DNA from: Mycolicibacterium alvei
Lineage (GTDB): Bacteria; Actinomycetota; Actinomycetes; Mycobacteriales; Mycobacteriaceae
Reading direction: 5' to 3'
Assembly (NCBI RefSeq): GCF_010727325.1
Contig: NZ_AP022565.1
Span: forward strand, 1,178,001-1,242,000
Length of the DNA: 64,000 nucleotides
Part shown: positions 49,517 through 59,249 of the stretch, one piece after another
How the letters are laid out: the number at the start of each line of letters is the position of its first letter
Position numbering within the stretch: the first letter of the stretch is position 1
The notes under the pieces: generated by a model
What the model saw: only the letters and a program-made list of their open reading frames with translations
Told to the model about the DNA's origin: nothing
Databases searched by the model: none
Made by a program: the position numbers and the translations under genes

Positions 49517-50272
49517 CTACTGATCGGGGTTGGGCGCCGTCGGCGTGCCCCCGACGAGGTCGTCCCAGTGCCGGCGCACCGGCGCCCATCGTGCGTCGAA
49601 TTCGGCCGCACGACGGCGGGCATGCTCGAGCCGCTTCGGGCTGTACCGCCAACGGGCCCATGGTGAGGTCGGCCTGGCCAGCCGCACCGCGGCCACCCAG
49701 GCCACCGGCGACACGAACAAGCCGATCAACGCGGTCGGGTACTTGCCTTTGAGGGCGACCACCGAGACGACCAGAAAGTGCAGCAGCAGGGCCACCACGG
49801 CCGTGTAGCGCAGCGCGGCCACCCCGGCGGGCAGATCGTCGGTGTGGATGGGCGACACGCCGGCGACGGCCAGGCCGACGCAAGCCGCGGCCAGCGTGAC
49901 GATGTTGACCGACAGCTGGCCCTCCTGGCTCCAGTACACATCCTGCAGCCGGAAGATCATCGCGAACTCGTCGAGCACCAGTGAGGCGCCGACGCCGACG
50001 AGGAGGGCGGCCAGATAGGCCCAGCCCGACAGCGGCGGGCAACCCACGGCGGTGAAGGCACCCGCGATCAGCAGGATGACGCCGGGTGTCGAGTGGTGCA
50101 TGTGCACACCGCCCGTGCTGACGTTGTGGAACGGCCCTCTGCCGTCACGGATCAGCCGGGTGATGGTGCGGGTGGTCACGAACGTCACCACGAAAGCCAC
50201 GAAACTCAGCAGCAGTGGCCCTTTGTAACCGTCCACCACGTCGTGCTGCCACCAGGCGCCCAGCCAGTTCAC
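49517..50272 (-). CDS. integral membrane protein, unknown function
   Basis: 251 residues with six or so helices (LLLSFVAFVVTFVTTRTITRLI; HHSTPGVILLIAGAFTAVG; GWAYLAALLVGVGASLVLDEFAMIF; NIVTLAAACVGLAVAGV; TAVVALLLHFLVVSVVALKG; IGLFVSPVAWVAAVRLA). The HMHHSTPG and DEFAMIFRLQDVYWS motifs suggest a conserved polar site within the membrane. A basic cytosolic tail follows. Start GTG 50272. It is 17 bp after pdxT, same strand. Not recognised beyond actinobacterial conserved protein. Confidence 0.65.
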   Translation of the reverse strand: MNWLGAWWQHDVVDGYKGPLLLSFVAFVVTFVTTRTITRLIRDGRGPFHNVSTGGVHMHHSTPGVILLIAGAFTAVGCPPLSGWAYLAALLVGVGASLVLDEFAMIFRLQDVYWSQEGQLSVNIVTLAAACVGLAVAGVSPIHTDDLPAGVAALRYTAVVALLLHFLVVSVVALKGKYPTALIGLFVSPVAWVAAVRLARPTSPWARWRYSPKRLEHARRRAAEFDARWAPVRRHWDDLVGGTPTAPNPDQ

Positions 50273-50289
50273 CGCCGGATCGTATCGGC

Positions 50290-50871
50290 TCAGAGCGAAT
50301 CGACGAACAGCTTGTGAATGCGCCGGTCCCCTGTCACCTCCGGGTGGAAGGACGTGGCCAGCATCGAGCCCTGCCGCACCGCCACGATGTGGTCAGCGGC
50401 ACGGGCCAGCACCTCGACCTCGGCGCCGACCCGCTCGACCCACGGCGCCCGGATGAATACCGCATGCACCGGAGTGTCGAGGCCGACGAAGTCGATGTCC
50501 CCTTCGAAGGAATCGACCTGGCGGCCAAAGGCGTTGCGCCGCACTGTCATATCGATGCCACCGAGAGGCAGCGCCGCACGGCCCGGCACACCGGCGTCTT
50601 TGATCTCACTGGCCAGCAGGATCATCCCCGCGCAGGAGCCGTAACAGGGCAGCCCCGCGGCGATGCGGGCCCGCAACGGTTCGAGAAGGTCGAACTCGCG
50701 CAGCAGATGGCTCATCGCCGTGGATTCGCCGCCGGGGATCACCAGGGCGTCGACCGCGTCGAGTTCGGAAAGCCGCCGCACGGTGCCCGCCTCGGCGCCT
50801 GCCTCACACAACGCAGCCAGATGCTCGCGGGTGTCGCCTTGCAACGCGAGCACACCGACCCGGGGGGTCAT
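50290..50871 (-). CDS. pdxT: glutaminase subunit of pyridoxal 5'-phosphate synthase
   Basis: 193 residues. Supplies ammonia from glutamine to PdxS for PLP synthesis. Glutaminase triad: Cys in CYGSCAGMI, His and Glu in SFHPEVTGD; oxyanion GGESTAMS. Start ATG 50871 overlaps the tesB2 stop by 4 bp (ATGA). The order pdxS-tesB2-pdxT matches Rv2606c-Rv2604c. Confidence 0.95.
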   Translation of the reverse strand: MTPRVGVLALQGDTREHLAALCEAGAEAGTVRRLSELDAVDALVIPGGESTAMSHLLREFDLLEPLRARIAAGLPCYGSCAGMILLASEIKDAGVPGRAALPLGGIDMTVRRNAFGRQVDSFEGDIDFVGLDTPVHAVFIRAPWVERVGAEVEVLARAADHIVAVRQGSMLATSFHPEVTGDRRIHKLFVDSL

Positions 50872-51716
50872 GAGCCCTCCGGTGGCGTGAAATTGCGCTG
50901 GTAGCGGGTCAGACCCTCCTGCATCACCGCGGCCACCAGCTCGCCGTAGCGGTTGAAGATCTTGCCCTGGGTCAGCGAGCGCCCGCCGCACGCCGAAGGC
51001 GAGGACTGGTCGTAGAGCAGCCATTCGTCGGCGCGGAACGGCCGCATGAACCACATGGCGTGGTCGAGTGACGCCACGTTCAGATGCTTGCGTACGTCGA
51101 GGTGGTTGACCTGCGCCGAACCGAGCAGGGTCAGATCGCTCATGTAGGCCAGCGCGCAGATGTGCAGCACGTAATCGTCGGGCAGCGGGTCACGGTGGCG
51201 GAACCACACCTGCTGCTGCGAGGCCTTGCCCGGCAGCCGCGCCACCTTGTCCCGCGGCACGATCCGCACGTCCCATTCGGCGAACTGGGCGAAGCCGGCG
51301 TCGTCGAACGCTCCCCCGGACCGGAACCCGGGCAGATCGTCGGGCCCGGGCGCCTCGGGCATCGCGTCCTGATGTTCGATGCCGGTCTGGTCGGTCTGGA
51401 ACGACGCCGACATCGTGAAGATCGTCTCGCCGTGCTGGATCGCGCTCACCCGTCGTGTGCAGAACGAGCCGCCGTCCCGGATGCGCTCGACGATGTAGAC
51501 CGACGGTGCCCGGGCGTCGCCCGGCCTCAGGAAATAACCGTGCAGAGAGTGCACCTGGAACGTCGGCTCCACCGTGCGCACCGCCGAAACGAGCGACTGA
51601 CCGGCCACGTGGCCGCCGAAGGTGCGCTGCAGGAAACCCGACTCGGGGCTGAATACCCCGCCGCGATAGATGTTGACCTCGAGCTGCTCCAGATCGAGGA
51701 TCTCTTCAATCGCCAT
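50868..51716 (-). CDS. tesB: acyl-CoA thioesterase II
   Basis: 282 residues, double-hotdog Tes[22 protein letters not shown] and [13 protein letters not shown] in the first half; [54 protein letters not shown] in the second, with the Asp-Ser/Thr-Gln active-site set. Cleaves medium or long acyl-CoA. Corresponds to Rv2605c (tesB2). Lies between pdxS and pdxT, 9 bp from pdxS, an odd but conserved linkage with vitamin B6 synthesis. Confidence 0.93.
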   Translation of the reverse strand: MAIEEILDLEQLEVNIYRGGVFSPESGFLQRTFGGHVAGQSLVSAVRTVEPTFQVHSLHGYFLRPGDARAPSVYIVERIRDGGSFCTRRVSAIQHGETIFTMSASFQTDQTGIEHQDAMPEAPGPDDLPGFRSGGAFDDAGFAQFAEWDVRIVPRDKVARLPGKASQQQVWFRHRDPLPDDYVLHICALAYMSDLTLLGSAQVNHLDVRKHLNVASLDHAMWFMRPFRADEWLLYDQSSPSACGGRSLTQGKIFNRYGELVAAVMQEGLTRYQRNFTPPEGS

Positions 51717-51725
51717 AGGAGGTAT

Positions 51726-52673
51726 TTACCAGCCGCGCTCGGCGAGCCGGTGCGGCTGGGCGATCTCCTCGACATTGATACCGACCATCGCCTCGCCGAG
51801 GCCGCGCGACACCTTGGCCAACACGTCGGGATCGTCGTAGAACGTCGTCGCCTTGACGATCGCGGCGGCCCGCTCGGCGGGGTTGCCGGACTTGAAGATG
51901 CCAGACCCCACGAACACGCCCTCGGCGCCGAGCTGCATCATCATCGCGGCGTCGGCCGGGGTGGCGATGCCGCCTGCGGTGAACATCGTCACCGGCAGCT
52001 TGCCGGCCCGGGCCACCTCGACGACGAGGTCATACGGCGCCTGCAGTTCCTTGGCCGCGACGTAGAGCTCGTCTTCGCTCATCGAGGTGAGCCGACGGAT
52101 CTCGCCGCCGATCTGACGCATGTGGGTGGTGGCGTTGGAGACGTCGCCGGTGCCGGCCTCGCCCTTGGAGCGGATCATCGCCGCCCCCTCGGTGATCCGG
52201 CGCAGCGCCTCGCCCAGGTTGGTGGCACCGCACACGAACGGCACGGTGAAGCGCCACTTGTCGATGTGGTTGGCGTAATCGGCCGGGGTGAGTACCTCGG
52301 ACTCGTCGATGTAGTCCACGCCCAGGCTCTGCAGGATCTGCGCCTCGACGAAGTGCCCGATGCGCGCCTTGGCCATGACGGGGATGGTGACCGCGGAGAT
52401 GATGCCCTCGATCATGTCGGGATCGCTCATCCGCGACACCCCGCCCTGGGCGCGGATGTCGGCGGGGACCCGCTCCAGGGCCATGACGGCGACGGCGCCC
52501 GCACCTTCGGCGATCTTCGCCTGTTCGGGGGTGACGACGTCCATGATCACGCCACCCTTGAGCATCTCAGCCATCCCGCGCTTCACGCGCGCGGTGCCGG
52601 TCTGGTTGCTCGAACCGTTCTGCGCTGCGCCAACGATTCCCCGGTCGCTGCGCTCCTGCCCACCGATATCCAT
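51726..52673 (-). CDS. pdxS: pyridoxal 5'-phosphate synthase subunit PdxS
   Basis: 315 residues; makes PLP from ribose 5-phosphate, glyceraldehyde 3-phosphate and ammonia. TIM barrel with the catalytic Lys in [25 protein letters not shown], and [16 protein letters not shown] phosphate loop. ATG 52673 has an excellent GGAGGTGAT 8 bases upstream, so the TTG at 52688 is not used. First gene of the pdxS-tesB2-pdxT group, 65 bp after the nudix gene. Confidence 0.96.
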   Translation of the reverse strand: MDIGGQERSDRGIVGAAQNGSSNQTGTARVKRGMAEMLKGGVIMDVVTPEQAKIAEGAGAVAVMALERVPADIRAQGGVSRMSDPDMIEGIISAVTIPVMAKARIGHFVEAQILQSLGVDYIDESEVLTPADYANHIDKWRFTVPFVCGATNLGEALRRITEGAAMIRSKGEAGTGDVSNATTHMRQIGGEIRRLTSMSEDELYVAAKELQAPYDLVVEVARAGKLPVTMFTAGGIATPADAAMMMQLGAEGVFVGSGIFKSGNPAERAAAIVKATTFYDDPDVLAKVSRGLGEAMVGINVEEIAQPHRLAERGW

Positions 52674-52738
52674 CGCAATCACCTCCAAATTCCCACTGAT
52701 TCAGTCTAGTAGAGCTGCCAAATCCGTTAAATCCGCAA

Positions 52739-53794
52739 TCACCGGATGGCCTGCAGCTCCCGATCCGCGGTTGTGCGCGTATTCGCCGGCGGCGCCGTCG
52801 GCTGTTCGGCCAGATCATTGGCCTGAGCCAGCAGCTCACCCAGTTGCAGCGGATACACGGCCTCTCCGCCGGCAACCAACTCGGCGATCATTGTCGCATC
52901 GCACCAGCGGTGCCCGTGAATGTAGTGCCGTTCCAGCGTCGTGCGCCCGGTTGCCGACGGCTCGAACCGGGTGGTCCGGTGGATGAAGTAGAACTCCTCG
53001 CTGCGGATCACCGAGGCGTTGAAGTCGATGACGGCCTCGCGCCGCCACACCGGTCCGACCAGTTCGGCGGCCGTCACCTGCAACCCGGTCTCCTCGGCGA
53101 GCTCACGCACCGCGGCGGCCGCCTTCTCCTCGTCCGGGCGGACAGCGCCGCCGACGGTGAACCACCACCGCGGCGCCTGGTCCGGATCGTCGATCGCCGG
53201 GTCGCTGCCGTGCAGCAGCAACACCGCGCCCGTCTCGTCGAGCAGCACCACCCGTGCGGAGGTCCGACGGCTCACCGGGTTCGCCTCGGCTTGGGAGTCC
53301 GGACGTTCGACGATCTCGAAATAGGTTGGCAACGCAGCGGTTCCACCGAGTCGAAGCGCCCGCACCATCGGGCGCTCCCGCAGCGCCAGGGTGTCGCGGA
53401 CGGCATCGTTGTGGAAACGCCGTGCCAGCAGCACCCGGGCTTCGGCATCGGCAAGCTCGGCGACCAGCGCCACCGGAAGCTCGGCGGGGTCCACCGCGGC
53501 CAGTGCGGCAGAAAGTTCGTTCTCGGCGGCCTCACGTGCCGGACGCGAGGCCCGCTCGGCGGAGTCCGCCAGCTTCGCAAGACGTTTGCCCGCAGGAGCG
53601 CCGGCGTAGGCATCGACCGCGACGGCGCGGGCCACGACGGCGCGGCGAGCCAGAACGCTGTCCAGCGCCTGCCACGACAGGTCGTAGCGCACATGGAGCC
53701 GATCGAGCCGGTTGGCGGTCTGATAGGCCCACCCGCCGACGAGCAGCAGGACGACCAGCGCGGTCACCGCCGCGATCACTATCCAGACGGCCAT
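52739..53794 (-). CDS. membrane-anchored NUDIX hydrolase
   Basis: 351 residues, Rv2609c position. N-terminal membrane helix (VWIVIAAVTALVVLLLVGGWAY), a long Ala-rich helical region (about 30-150), and a NUDIX domain with an exact box: GAVRPDEEKAAAAVRELAEE followed by TGL. Hydrolyses a nucleoside diphosphate-X compound, perhaps at the membrane close to the lipid mannosylation enzymes. It starts 2 bp after the pimA stop, so is part of the PIM operon. Confidence 0.88.
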   Translation of the reverse strand: MAVWIVIAAVTALVVLLLVGGWAYQTANRLDRLHVRYDLSWQALDSVLARRAVVARAVAVDAYAGAPAGKRLAKLADSAERASRPAREAAENELSAALAAVDPAELPVALVAELADAEARVLLARRFHNDAVRDTLALRERPMVRALRLGGTAALPTYFEIVERPDSQAEANPVSRRTSARVVLLDETGAVLLLHGSDPAIDDPDQAPRWWFTVGGAVRPDEEKAAAAVRELAEETGLQVTAAELVGPVWRREAVIDFNASVIRSEEFYFIHRTTRFEPSATGRTTLERHYIHGHRWCDATMIAELVAGGEAVYPLQLGELLAQANDLAEQPTAPPANTRTTADRELQAIR

Positions 53795-53796
53795 GT

Positions 53797-54921
53797 CTAG
53801 TCGCCCACCTGTACTTTCACTCCGGCACTGGCCACCGTCTCATATACCCGCATGATCTGGCCGGCCACCACCGACCAGTCGTAGCGCGCCACCCGCTCGG
53901 TGGCCGCCGCGATGTACTGCTCGCGCCGTGCGTCATCTCCGAGCACCTCGATCAGCGCATCGGCCAGGGCGTCGGCGTCGCCGACCGGCACCAGCCGGCC
54001 GGCCTGCCCCTGATCGAGAACGCGGCTGAAGGCGTCCAATTCGCTGGCTACCACGGCTGTGCCGGCTGCCATCGCCTCCACCAGCACGATGCCGAAGCTC
54101 TCCCCGCCCAGATTCGGCGCACAGTAGACGTCGGCGCTGCGCATCGCGGCCGCCTTGGCGTCGTCGTCGACCTGCCCGAGGAAACGCAGATGCCCGGCCA
54201 ACTCGCCGGCTTCCTGCCGCAGCGCGTCTTCGTCGCCGCGGCCCACGATCAGAACCTCGACATCGGGGAAGTGCCGCACCAGCTTCGGCAGCGCGCCGAG
54301 CAACACCGGCATGCCCTTGCGAGGTTCGTCGAACCGGCCGAGGAACAGCACACTGCGACCGGGCCGCGGATACCCTTCCAGCCGCGGCGCATTCGCGAAC
54401 GAGGGCACGTCGACCCCGTTGGGGATCTCGACCGCATCCGAGCCGAGCGCCTCCATCTGCCAGCGACGGGCCAGGTCCGACACCGCGATGCGGCCGACGA
54501 TCTTCTCGTGGAAGGGTCGCAGGAGCCCCTGAAACACGCTGAGCGTCAACGATTTCGTCGTCGAGGTGTGAAATGTCGCCACGATCGGACCCTCGGCAGC
54601 CTGCAGCGCCAGCATGGACAGGCTGGGGGCATTGGGCTCGTGCAGGTGCAGCACGTCGAAGTCACCCTCGGCAATCCACTTCTTGACCTTGCGGTGGGTG
54701 GCCGGCCCGAACCGCAACCGGGCCACCGAGCCGTTGTACGGAATCGGAACGGCCTTGCCGCCCGACACCACGTAATCGGGCAGCTTCACATGGGGTGACG
54801 ACGGCGCCAGGACGCTGACGTAGTGTCCGCCCGCGCGCATCACCTCGGCCAGTTGCAGCACATGGGATTGCACTCCGCCCGGCACATCGAACGAATACGG
54901 GCAGACCATCCCGATACGCAT
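53797..54921 (-). CDS. pimA: phosphatidyl-myo-inositol mannosyltransferase PimA
   Basis: 374 residues, GT4 family, GT-B fold. Transfers the first mannose from GDP-mannose to phosphatidyl-inositol on the cytosolic face. Visible: MRIGMVCPYSFDVPGGVQSHV (Gly loop contacting GDP), HLHEPNAPSLSM, FHTSTTKS, LFLGRFDEPRKG (Arg and Lys for phosphates) and ESFGIVLVEAMAAGTAV (Glu of the nucleotide site). Start ATG 54921 matches the family N-terminus; a longer reading from 54978 would include the interspersed 20-bp element. Essential in mycobacteria. Confidence 0.96.
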   Translation of the reverse strand: MRIGMVCPYSFDVPGGVQSHVLQLAEVMRAGGHYVSVLAPSSPHVKLPDYVVSGGKAVPIPYNGSVARLRFGPATHRKVKKWIAEGDFDVLHLHEPNAPSLSMLALQAAEGPIVATFHTSTTKSLTLSVFQGLLRPFHEKIVGRIAVSDLARRWQMEALGSDAVEIPNGVDVPSFANAPRLEGYPRPGRSVLFLGRFDEPRKGMPVLLGALPKLVRHFPDVEVLIVGRGDEDALRQEAGELAGHLRFLGQVDDDAKAAAMRSADVYCAPNLGGESFGIVLVEAMAAGTAVVASELDAFSRVLDQGQAGRLVPVGDADALADALIEVLGDDARREQYIAAATERVARYDWSVVAGQIMRVYETVASAGVKVQVGD

Positions 54922-54937
54922 GGCTAGCTCCGTCGCC

Positions 54938-54957
54938 TCTTCGCGCAAGCGCTCATC
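54938..54957 (-). repeat. 20-bp element identical to the panE-like repeat core
   Basis: On the minus strand GATGAGCGCTTGCGCGAAGA, in the 34-bp gap between the acyltransferase stop and pimA. The same 20 bases occur three times at 582-668 (third copy truncated by one base context). Its core GCGCTTGCGC is nearly self-complementary. Possibly an interspersed repeat of this genome. Confidence 0.6.
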
Positions 54958-55867
54958 AGGTGGTACCCAGTCGGGCACGACGTTCGTCGGACAGATCGGA
55001 CAGCCACTGCGGCTGCAGCATGTGCCAGTCGGCGGGATGCGCCGCGATGTTCGCCTCGAACCGATCGGCCAACTTCTGGATCACCACCGACACGTCTCCC
55101 GACGAGGTGTCGAGTGCATCGAAAATCTCGACCACGCAATCCTCTCCGTCGTAGTGGACATGCGCCGGATGCAGCGGGGCGCCGGTCTCGATCGCCAGCT
55201 TGGCCGGCCCGGCGGGCATCCGGGTGGGCTCGCCGAAGAAGTTGACCTCCACACCGTTGCGGGTGAGGTCCCGGTCGGCCATCAGGCAGACGAACATGTT
55301 GTCCCGCAAGCGGTCCGAGAGCACCTCGAACGGCGGGCGCTCACCACCGGACAGCGGGAACACCTCGAATCCGAGGCTCTCCCGATAGTCGATGAAACGC
55401 CGATACAGCGACTCGGGTTTCAGTCGTTCGGCGACGGTGGCGAAGGTGCCGAACTGCTGGGCCAGCCACACTCCGGCCATGTCCCAGTTCCCGCTGTGCG
55501 GCAGCGCCAGCACTGCGCCGCGGCCTGCTTTCTTGGCAGCCCGAAGCTTGTCCGCGCCGACGAACACCTCGTCGAGACGGGTGGCCACGGCGGTCAGGTC
55601 CATCGACGGCAGCCGGAACGCCTCGCGCCAGTACCGGGCGTAGGAGGCCAGCGCCGCCCGCATCAGGTCGTCGGGCACCTCGGCCGGAGGCACCCCGATG
55701 ACCCGGGACAGGTTCTTGCGCAGCTGCTGCGGCCCACCGCCGCGGGAGGCGTAGAGGGCACCCGCGTCGAACAGGTTGCGCGCCACGAACTCCGGCATCG
55801 AGCGAACCAGCTGCCACCCTGCTGCGTAACCCAGATCGGTCACCTGCCCGGAGAACGGAATGTTCAC
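54956..55867 (-). CDS. phosphatidylinositol mannoside acyltransferase (PatA-like, Rv2611c family)
   Basis: 303 residues of the lipid A acyltransferase/PatA fold. It adds palmitate to the 6-position of the first mannose of PIM1/PIM2. The catalytic HX4D is in LPHSGNWDMAGVW; GGERPPFEVLSDRLRDNMFVCLMADRDLTRNGVEVNFFGEPTRMPAGPAKLA follows. Start GTG 55867 overlaps the pgsA stop (GTGA). It ends in tandem TGA codons. Known in M. tuberculosis as Rv2611c; acyl donor specificity not visible here. Confidence 0.92.
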   Translation of the reverse strand: MNIPFSGQVTDLGYAAGWQLVRSMPEFVARNLFDAGALYASRGGGPQQLRKNLSRVIGVPPAEVPDDLMRAALASYARYWREAFRLPSMDLTAVATRLDEVFVGADKLRAAKKAGRGAVLALPHSGNWDMAGVWLAQQFGTFATVAERLKPESLYRRFIDYRESLGFEVFPLSGGERPPFEVLSDRLRDNMFVCLMADRDLTRNGVEVNFFGEPTRMPAGPAKLAIETGAPLHPAHVHYDGEDCVVEIFDALDTSSGDVSVVIQKLADRFEANIAAHPADWHMLQPQWLSDLSDERRARLGTT

Positions 55868-56511
55868 GAGGCCCCCGGGGGTTGAATCAGATCCATGGCG
55901 CCCGTCGATGTGCGCACCGCGTGCAGTCGCTGCGCCACGGTGATCACACTGGCCACGGCCAACAGCCATACCGCGACGTGCAGCAGCCACGGCACATGCA
56001 GCCACGGCACCCCCGACAGCCCCGCGCCTACGAGCACGATCACCAGCCGCTCCGGGCGCTCGATGATGCCGCCGTCACCGCGCAAGCCGCTGGCCTCGGC
56101 GCGGGCCTTGATGTAGGAGATGACCTGTGAAGTCACCAGGCAGATGAGGATCGCGACCACAAGCGTCGGGTTGTGCATGCCGAACGCCGCCCACCACAGC
56201 AGGCCGGCGAATATCGCGCCGTCGGCGATGCGGTCGCAGGCCGCGTCCAGCACGGCACCGAACCGGGTGCCGCCACCGCGTTCGCGGGCCATTGCCCCGT
56301 CGAGCATGTCGGCGAGCACAAAGACGAATACGGCGAACGCACCCCACCACAACTGGCCCATCGGGAACAGCGTCAGCGCGGCGGTCACCGTTCCGGCGGT
56401 ACCGACGATGGTGACGATGTCGGGGGTCAGGCCCGCGCGCAGCGCCGCCTTGGCCACCGGCCGCGACAGCTTCGCGTAGGCCGCCCGGCTCATCAGAAAG
56501 AGATTGCTCAC
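55864..56511 (-). CDS. pgsA: phosphatidylinositol phosphate synthase
   Basis: 215 residues, CDP-alcohol phosphatidyltransferase with six membrane helices. Makes phosphatidylinositol phosphate from CDP-diacylglycerol and inositol phosphate. The family motif D-x2-DG-x2-AR-x8-G-x3-D-x3-D reads DMLDGAMARERGGGTRFGAVLDAACD, complete. Start GTG 56511 overlaps the HIT-gene stop (GTGA) and gives [15 protein letters not shown]. Named pgsA1 (Rv2612c) in M. tuberculosis. Confidence 0.95.
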   Translation of the reverse strand: MSNLFLMSRAAYAKLSRPVAKAALRAGLTPDIVTIVGTAGTVTAALTLFPMGQLWWGAFAVFVFVLADMLDGAMARERGGGTRFGAVLDAACDRIADGAIFAGLLWWAAFGMHNPTLVVAILICLVTSQVISYIKARAEASGLRGDGGIIERPERLVIVLVGAGLSGVPWLHVPWLLHVAVWLLAVASVITVAQRLHAVRTSTGAMDLIQPPGAS

Positions 56512-57125
56512 GACTGGCGCGCCCATTCCGTCGCCAACAGTTCCCGGGTCTCGCTCAGCAACTGTGGAATGACCTTGGCGCCACCGATGATCGTGATGAA
56601 GTTCGCATCGCCGCCCCAGCGCGGCACCACGTGCATGTGCAGGTGCTCGGCCAGCGATCCGCCCGCCGAGATGCCCAGGTTCAGGCCCACGTTGAACCCG
56701 TGCGGGCGCGACACGGCCTTGATGACACGAATTGCCTTCTGCGTGAACGCCATCAGCTCGGCGCTCTCGGCCTCGGTCAGGTCCTCCAGCTCCGACACCC
56801 GCCGGTACGGCACCACCATGAGATGGCCCGGGTTGTACGGGTAGAGGTTGAGCACGGCATACACCAGCTCGCCGCGGGCGACCATGAGCCCGTCCTCGTC
56901 GGACATCTCGGGGATGTCGGTGAACGGCTGGGACGAACCGGCCGAGCCGACCTTGTTATCGCCCTTGACCGCATCGACGATGTAGCTCATCCGGTGCGGC
57001 GTCCAGAGCCGCTGCAGGTGGTCCGGCCTACCCACGCCACGGTCGACGATGGCGTCTCCGCCGCCGTGGTCGATGATGGCGTCTCCGCCGCCGTGGTCGA
57101 TGATCGACCGCTCGTCGTCGGTCAC
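56508..57125 (-). CDS. HIT-family Ap4A phosphorylase-like protein with repeated N-terminus
   Basis: 205 residues, in the position of Rv2613c, a diadenosine tetraphosphate phosphorylase. HIT motif [11 protein letters not shown], plus [15 protein letters not shown] and [16 protein letters not shown]. The N-terminal ~35 residues carry a 9-residue tandem repeat ([18 protein letters not shown]) that most homologues lack. Start GTG 57125 overlaps the thrS stop by 4 bp. It sits between tRNA synthetase (a source of Ap4A) and the phosphatidylinositol synthase. Confidence 0.88.
   Translation of the reverse strand: MTDDERSIIDHGGGDAIIDHGGGDAIVDRGVGRPDHLQRLWTPHRMSYIVDAVKGDNKVGSAGSSQPFTDIPEMSDEDGLMVARGELVYAVLNLYPYNPGHLMVVPYRRVSELEDLTEAESAELMAFTQKAIRVIKAVSRPHGFNVGLNLGISAGGSLAEHLHMHVVPRWGGDANFITIIGGAKVIPQLLSETRELLATEWARQS
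57040..57109 (-). repeat. 27-bp in-frame tandem repeat in the HIT gene
   Basis: Units at 57040-57066, 57067-57093 and a partial one at 57094-57109; the first two differ at two positions. Each codes for nine residues of the pattern DHGGGDAI(I/V). Being a multiple of three it changes protein length without a frameshift. Confidence 0.85.
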
Positions 57126-59188
57126 TGGCTGGTTCCCACTTTGACCAGTTCGGCGGTCGGCACCGCATTGTTGCGGTCGGCGATCCACTTCACGATCGCC
57201 TCCACGGCCTCGTCGACGGGCACGCCGTTGATCTGGGTGCGGTCACCGAAGCGGAAGCTGACCGCGCCGGCTTCGAGGTCTTTGTCCCCGGCCAGCAGCA
57301 TGAACGGCACCTTCTGGTTGGTGTGGTTGACGATCTTCTTCGCCATCCGGTCGTCGCTGCCGTCGATCTCGACCCGTACGCCACGTGACTTCAGTTGGGC
57401 CGCAACGTCATACAAATAGTCCAGGTGGGCATCGGCGACCGGGATGCCGACCACCTGCACCGGCGCCAGCCAGGCCGGGAAGGCACCCGCGTAGTGCTCG
57501 GTGAGCACTCCGAAGAAGCGTTCGATCGAGCCGAACAGGGCGCGGTGGATCAACACGGGGCGCTGCCTGCTCCCGTCCGCGGCGGTGTACTCGAGCTCGA
57601 AGCGGTCGGGCATGTTGAAGTCCAGCTGGATGGTCGACATCTGCCAATTGCGACCCAGCGCGTCCTTGACCTGAACCGAGATCTTGGGGCCGTAGAACGC
57701 CGCGCCACCTGGATCGGGCACCAGGTCCAGGCCCGAGGCCTCGGCCACCGACCGCAGGGTCTCGGTGGCCTCGTCCCACATCTCGTCGGAGCCCACGTAC
57801 TTGTCGGCATTCTTGGTGGACAGCTCCAGGTAGTAATCGTCCAGCCCGTAATCGGAGAGCAGGTCGAGCACGAACTGCAGCAGCGAGGTCAGCTCGCCGC
57901 GCATCTGCTCCCGCGTGGTGTAGATGTGCGCATCGTCCTGGGTCATGCCGCGCACCCGGGTCAGCCCGTGCACCACGCCGGACTTCTCATAGCGGTACAC
58001 CGACCCGAACTCGAAGAGCCGCAACGGAAGTTCGCGGTACGAGCGCCCGCGGGCCCGGTAGATCAGGTGGTGCATCGGGCAGTTCATCGGCTTGAGGTAG
58101 TAATCCTGCCCGGGCTTGCGTACCGTGCCGTCGTCGTTGTACTCCGCGTCGATGTGCATCGGCGGGTACATGCCGTCGGCGTACCACTCCAGGTGACCCG
58201 ACGTGATGTAGAGGTGCTCCTTGGTGATGTGCGGGGTGTTGACGAACTCGTAGCCGGCCTCGGAATGCTTGCGCCGCGAGTAGTCCTCCAGCTCCTTACG
58301 GATCACACCGCCCTTGGGGTGGAACACCGGCAGTCCGGAGCCGAGCTCGTCGGGGAAGCTGAACAGGTCCAGTTCGACGCCCAGCTTGCGGTGATCGCGG
58401 CGCTGCGCCTCCTCGATGAGCTCGAGGTGACGGTCGAGGGCCTCTTGCGACTCCCAGGCGGTGCCGTACACGCGTTGCAGGCTGGCGTTGTTCTGATCGC
58501 CGCGCCAGTACGCGGCGCTGCTGCGGGTCAGCTTGAAGGCCGGGATGTACTTGGTGGTCGGGATGTGCGGGCCGCGGCACAGGTCACCCCACACCCGTTC
58601 CTTGGTGCGGGCGTTGAGGTTGTCGTACGCGGTGAGCTCGTCGCCACCGACCTCCATCACCTCGTCCAGGTTGTCGGACTTGGCGAAATCTCCGGAGACC
58701 AGCTCGAGCTTGTAGGGCTCGCCGGCCAGTTCCTCGCGCGCCTGATCCTTGGATTCGTAGACGCGCCGGGAGAACAGCTGACCGTCCTTGACGATCTTCT
58801 GCATCCGCTTCTCAAGCTTGGTGAGGTCCTCGGGCGTGAACGGCTCGGCGACGGCGAAGTCGTAGTAGAAACCGTCGGTGATCGGCGGGCCGATACCAAG
58901 CTTGGCCTGCGGGAACAGGTCCTGCACGGCCTGGGCCAGCACGTGGGCGCACGAGTGCCGCAGCACGCTGCGGCCGTCGTCGGTGTTGGCCGCCACCGGC
59001 GTCACCTCGACATCGGTGTCCGGGGTCCAGGAAAGATCCCGCAGGCGCCCCTCGCTGTCGCGCACCACCACGATCGCGTCCGGGGTGCCACGACTGGGCA
59101 GATCCGCCTCGCGCACCGCCGCGCCGGCGGTAGTCCCGGCCGCGACCCGGATCGGGGCAGCGGGGGCTGGGCTGGGGGCGGCGCTCAT
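57122..59188 (-). CDS. thrS: threonyl-tRNA synthetase
   Basis: 688 residues, class II. N-terminal TGS-like domain ([19 protein letters not shown]), editing domain ([26 protein letters not shown] with HxxxH), catalytic core ([16 protein letters not shown]; motif 2 [29 protein letters not shown]-type zinc ligands around [12 protein letters not shown]; motif 3 [15 protein letters not shown]), and anticodon domain ([27 protein letters not shown]). Start ATG 59188 with GGAG upstream. First gene of the PIM operon. No T-box like leader is visible upstream. Confidence 0.97.
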   Translation of the reverse strand: MSAAPSPAPAAPIRVAAGTTAGAAVREADLPSRGTPDAIVVVRDSEGRLRDLSWTPDTDVEVTPVAANTDDGRSVLRHSCAHVLAQAVQDLFPQAKLGIGPPITDGFYYDFAVAEPFTPEDLTKLEKRMQKIVKDGQLFSRRVYESKDQAREELAGEPYKLELVSGDFAKSDNLDEVMEVGGDELTAYDNLNARTKERVWGDLCRGPHIPTTKYIPAFKLTRSSAAYWRGDQNNASLQRVYGTAWESQEALDRHLELIEEAQRRDHRKLGVELDLFSFPDELGSGLPVFHPKGGVIRKELEDYSRRKHSEAGYEFVNTPHITKEHLYITSGHLEWYADGMYPPMHIDAEYNDDGTVRKPGQDYYLKPMNCPMHHLIYRARGRSYRELPLRLFEFGSVYRYEKSGVVHGLTRVRGMTQDDAHIYTTREQMRGELTSLLQFVLDLLSDYGLDDYYLELSTKNADKYVGSDEMWDEATETLRSVAEASGLDLVPDPGGAAFYGPKISVQVKDALGRNWQMSTIQLDFNMPDRFELEYTAADGSRQRPVLIHRALFGSIERFFGVLTEHYAGAFPAWLAPVQVVGIPVADAHLDYLYDVAAQLKSRGVRVEIDGSDDRMAKKIVNHTNQKVPFMLLAGDKDLEAGAVSFRFGDRTQINGVPVDEAVEAIVKWIADRNNAVPTAELVKVGTSQ

Positions 59189-59249
59189 CGGGGAGTCTCC
59201 TACCATGCAAGGGCTGATGCGGACGCTGTCATGCTATCGGTGGGCCTGA

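Noticed and set aside
59189..59249. T-box riboswitch upstream of thrS
   Set aside because: The gap is only 61 bp, too short for a T-box leader and antiterminator.
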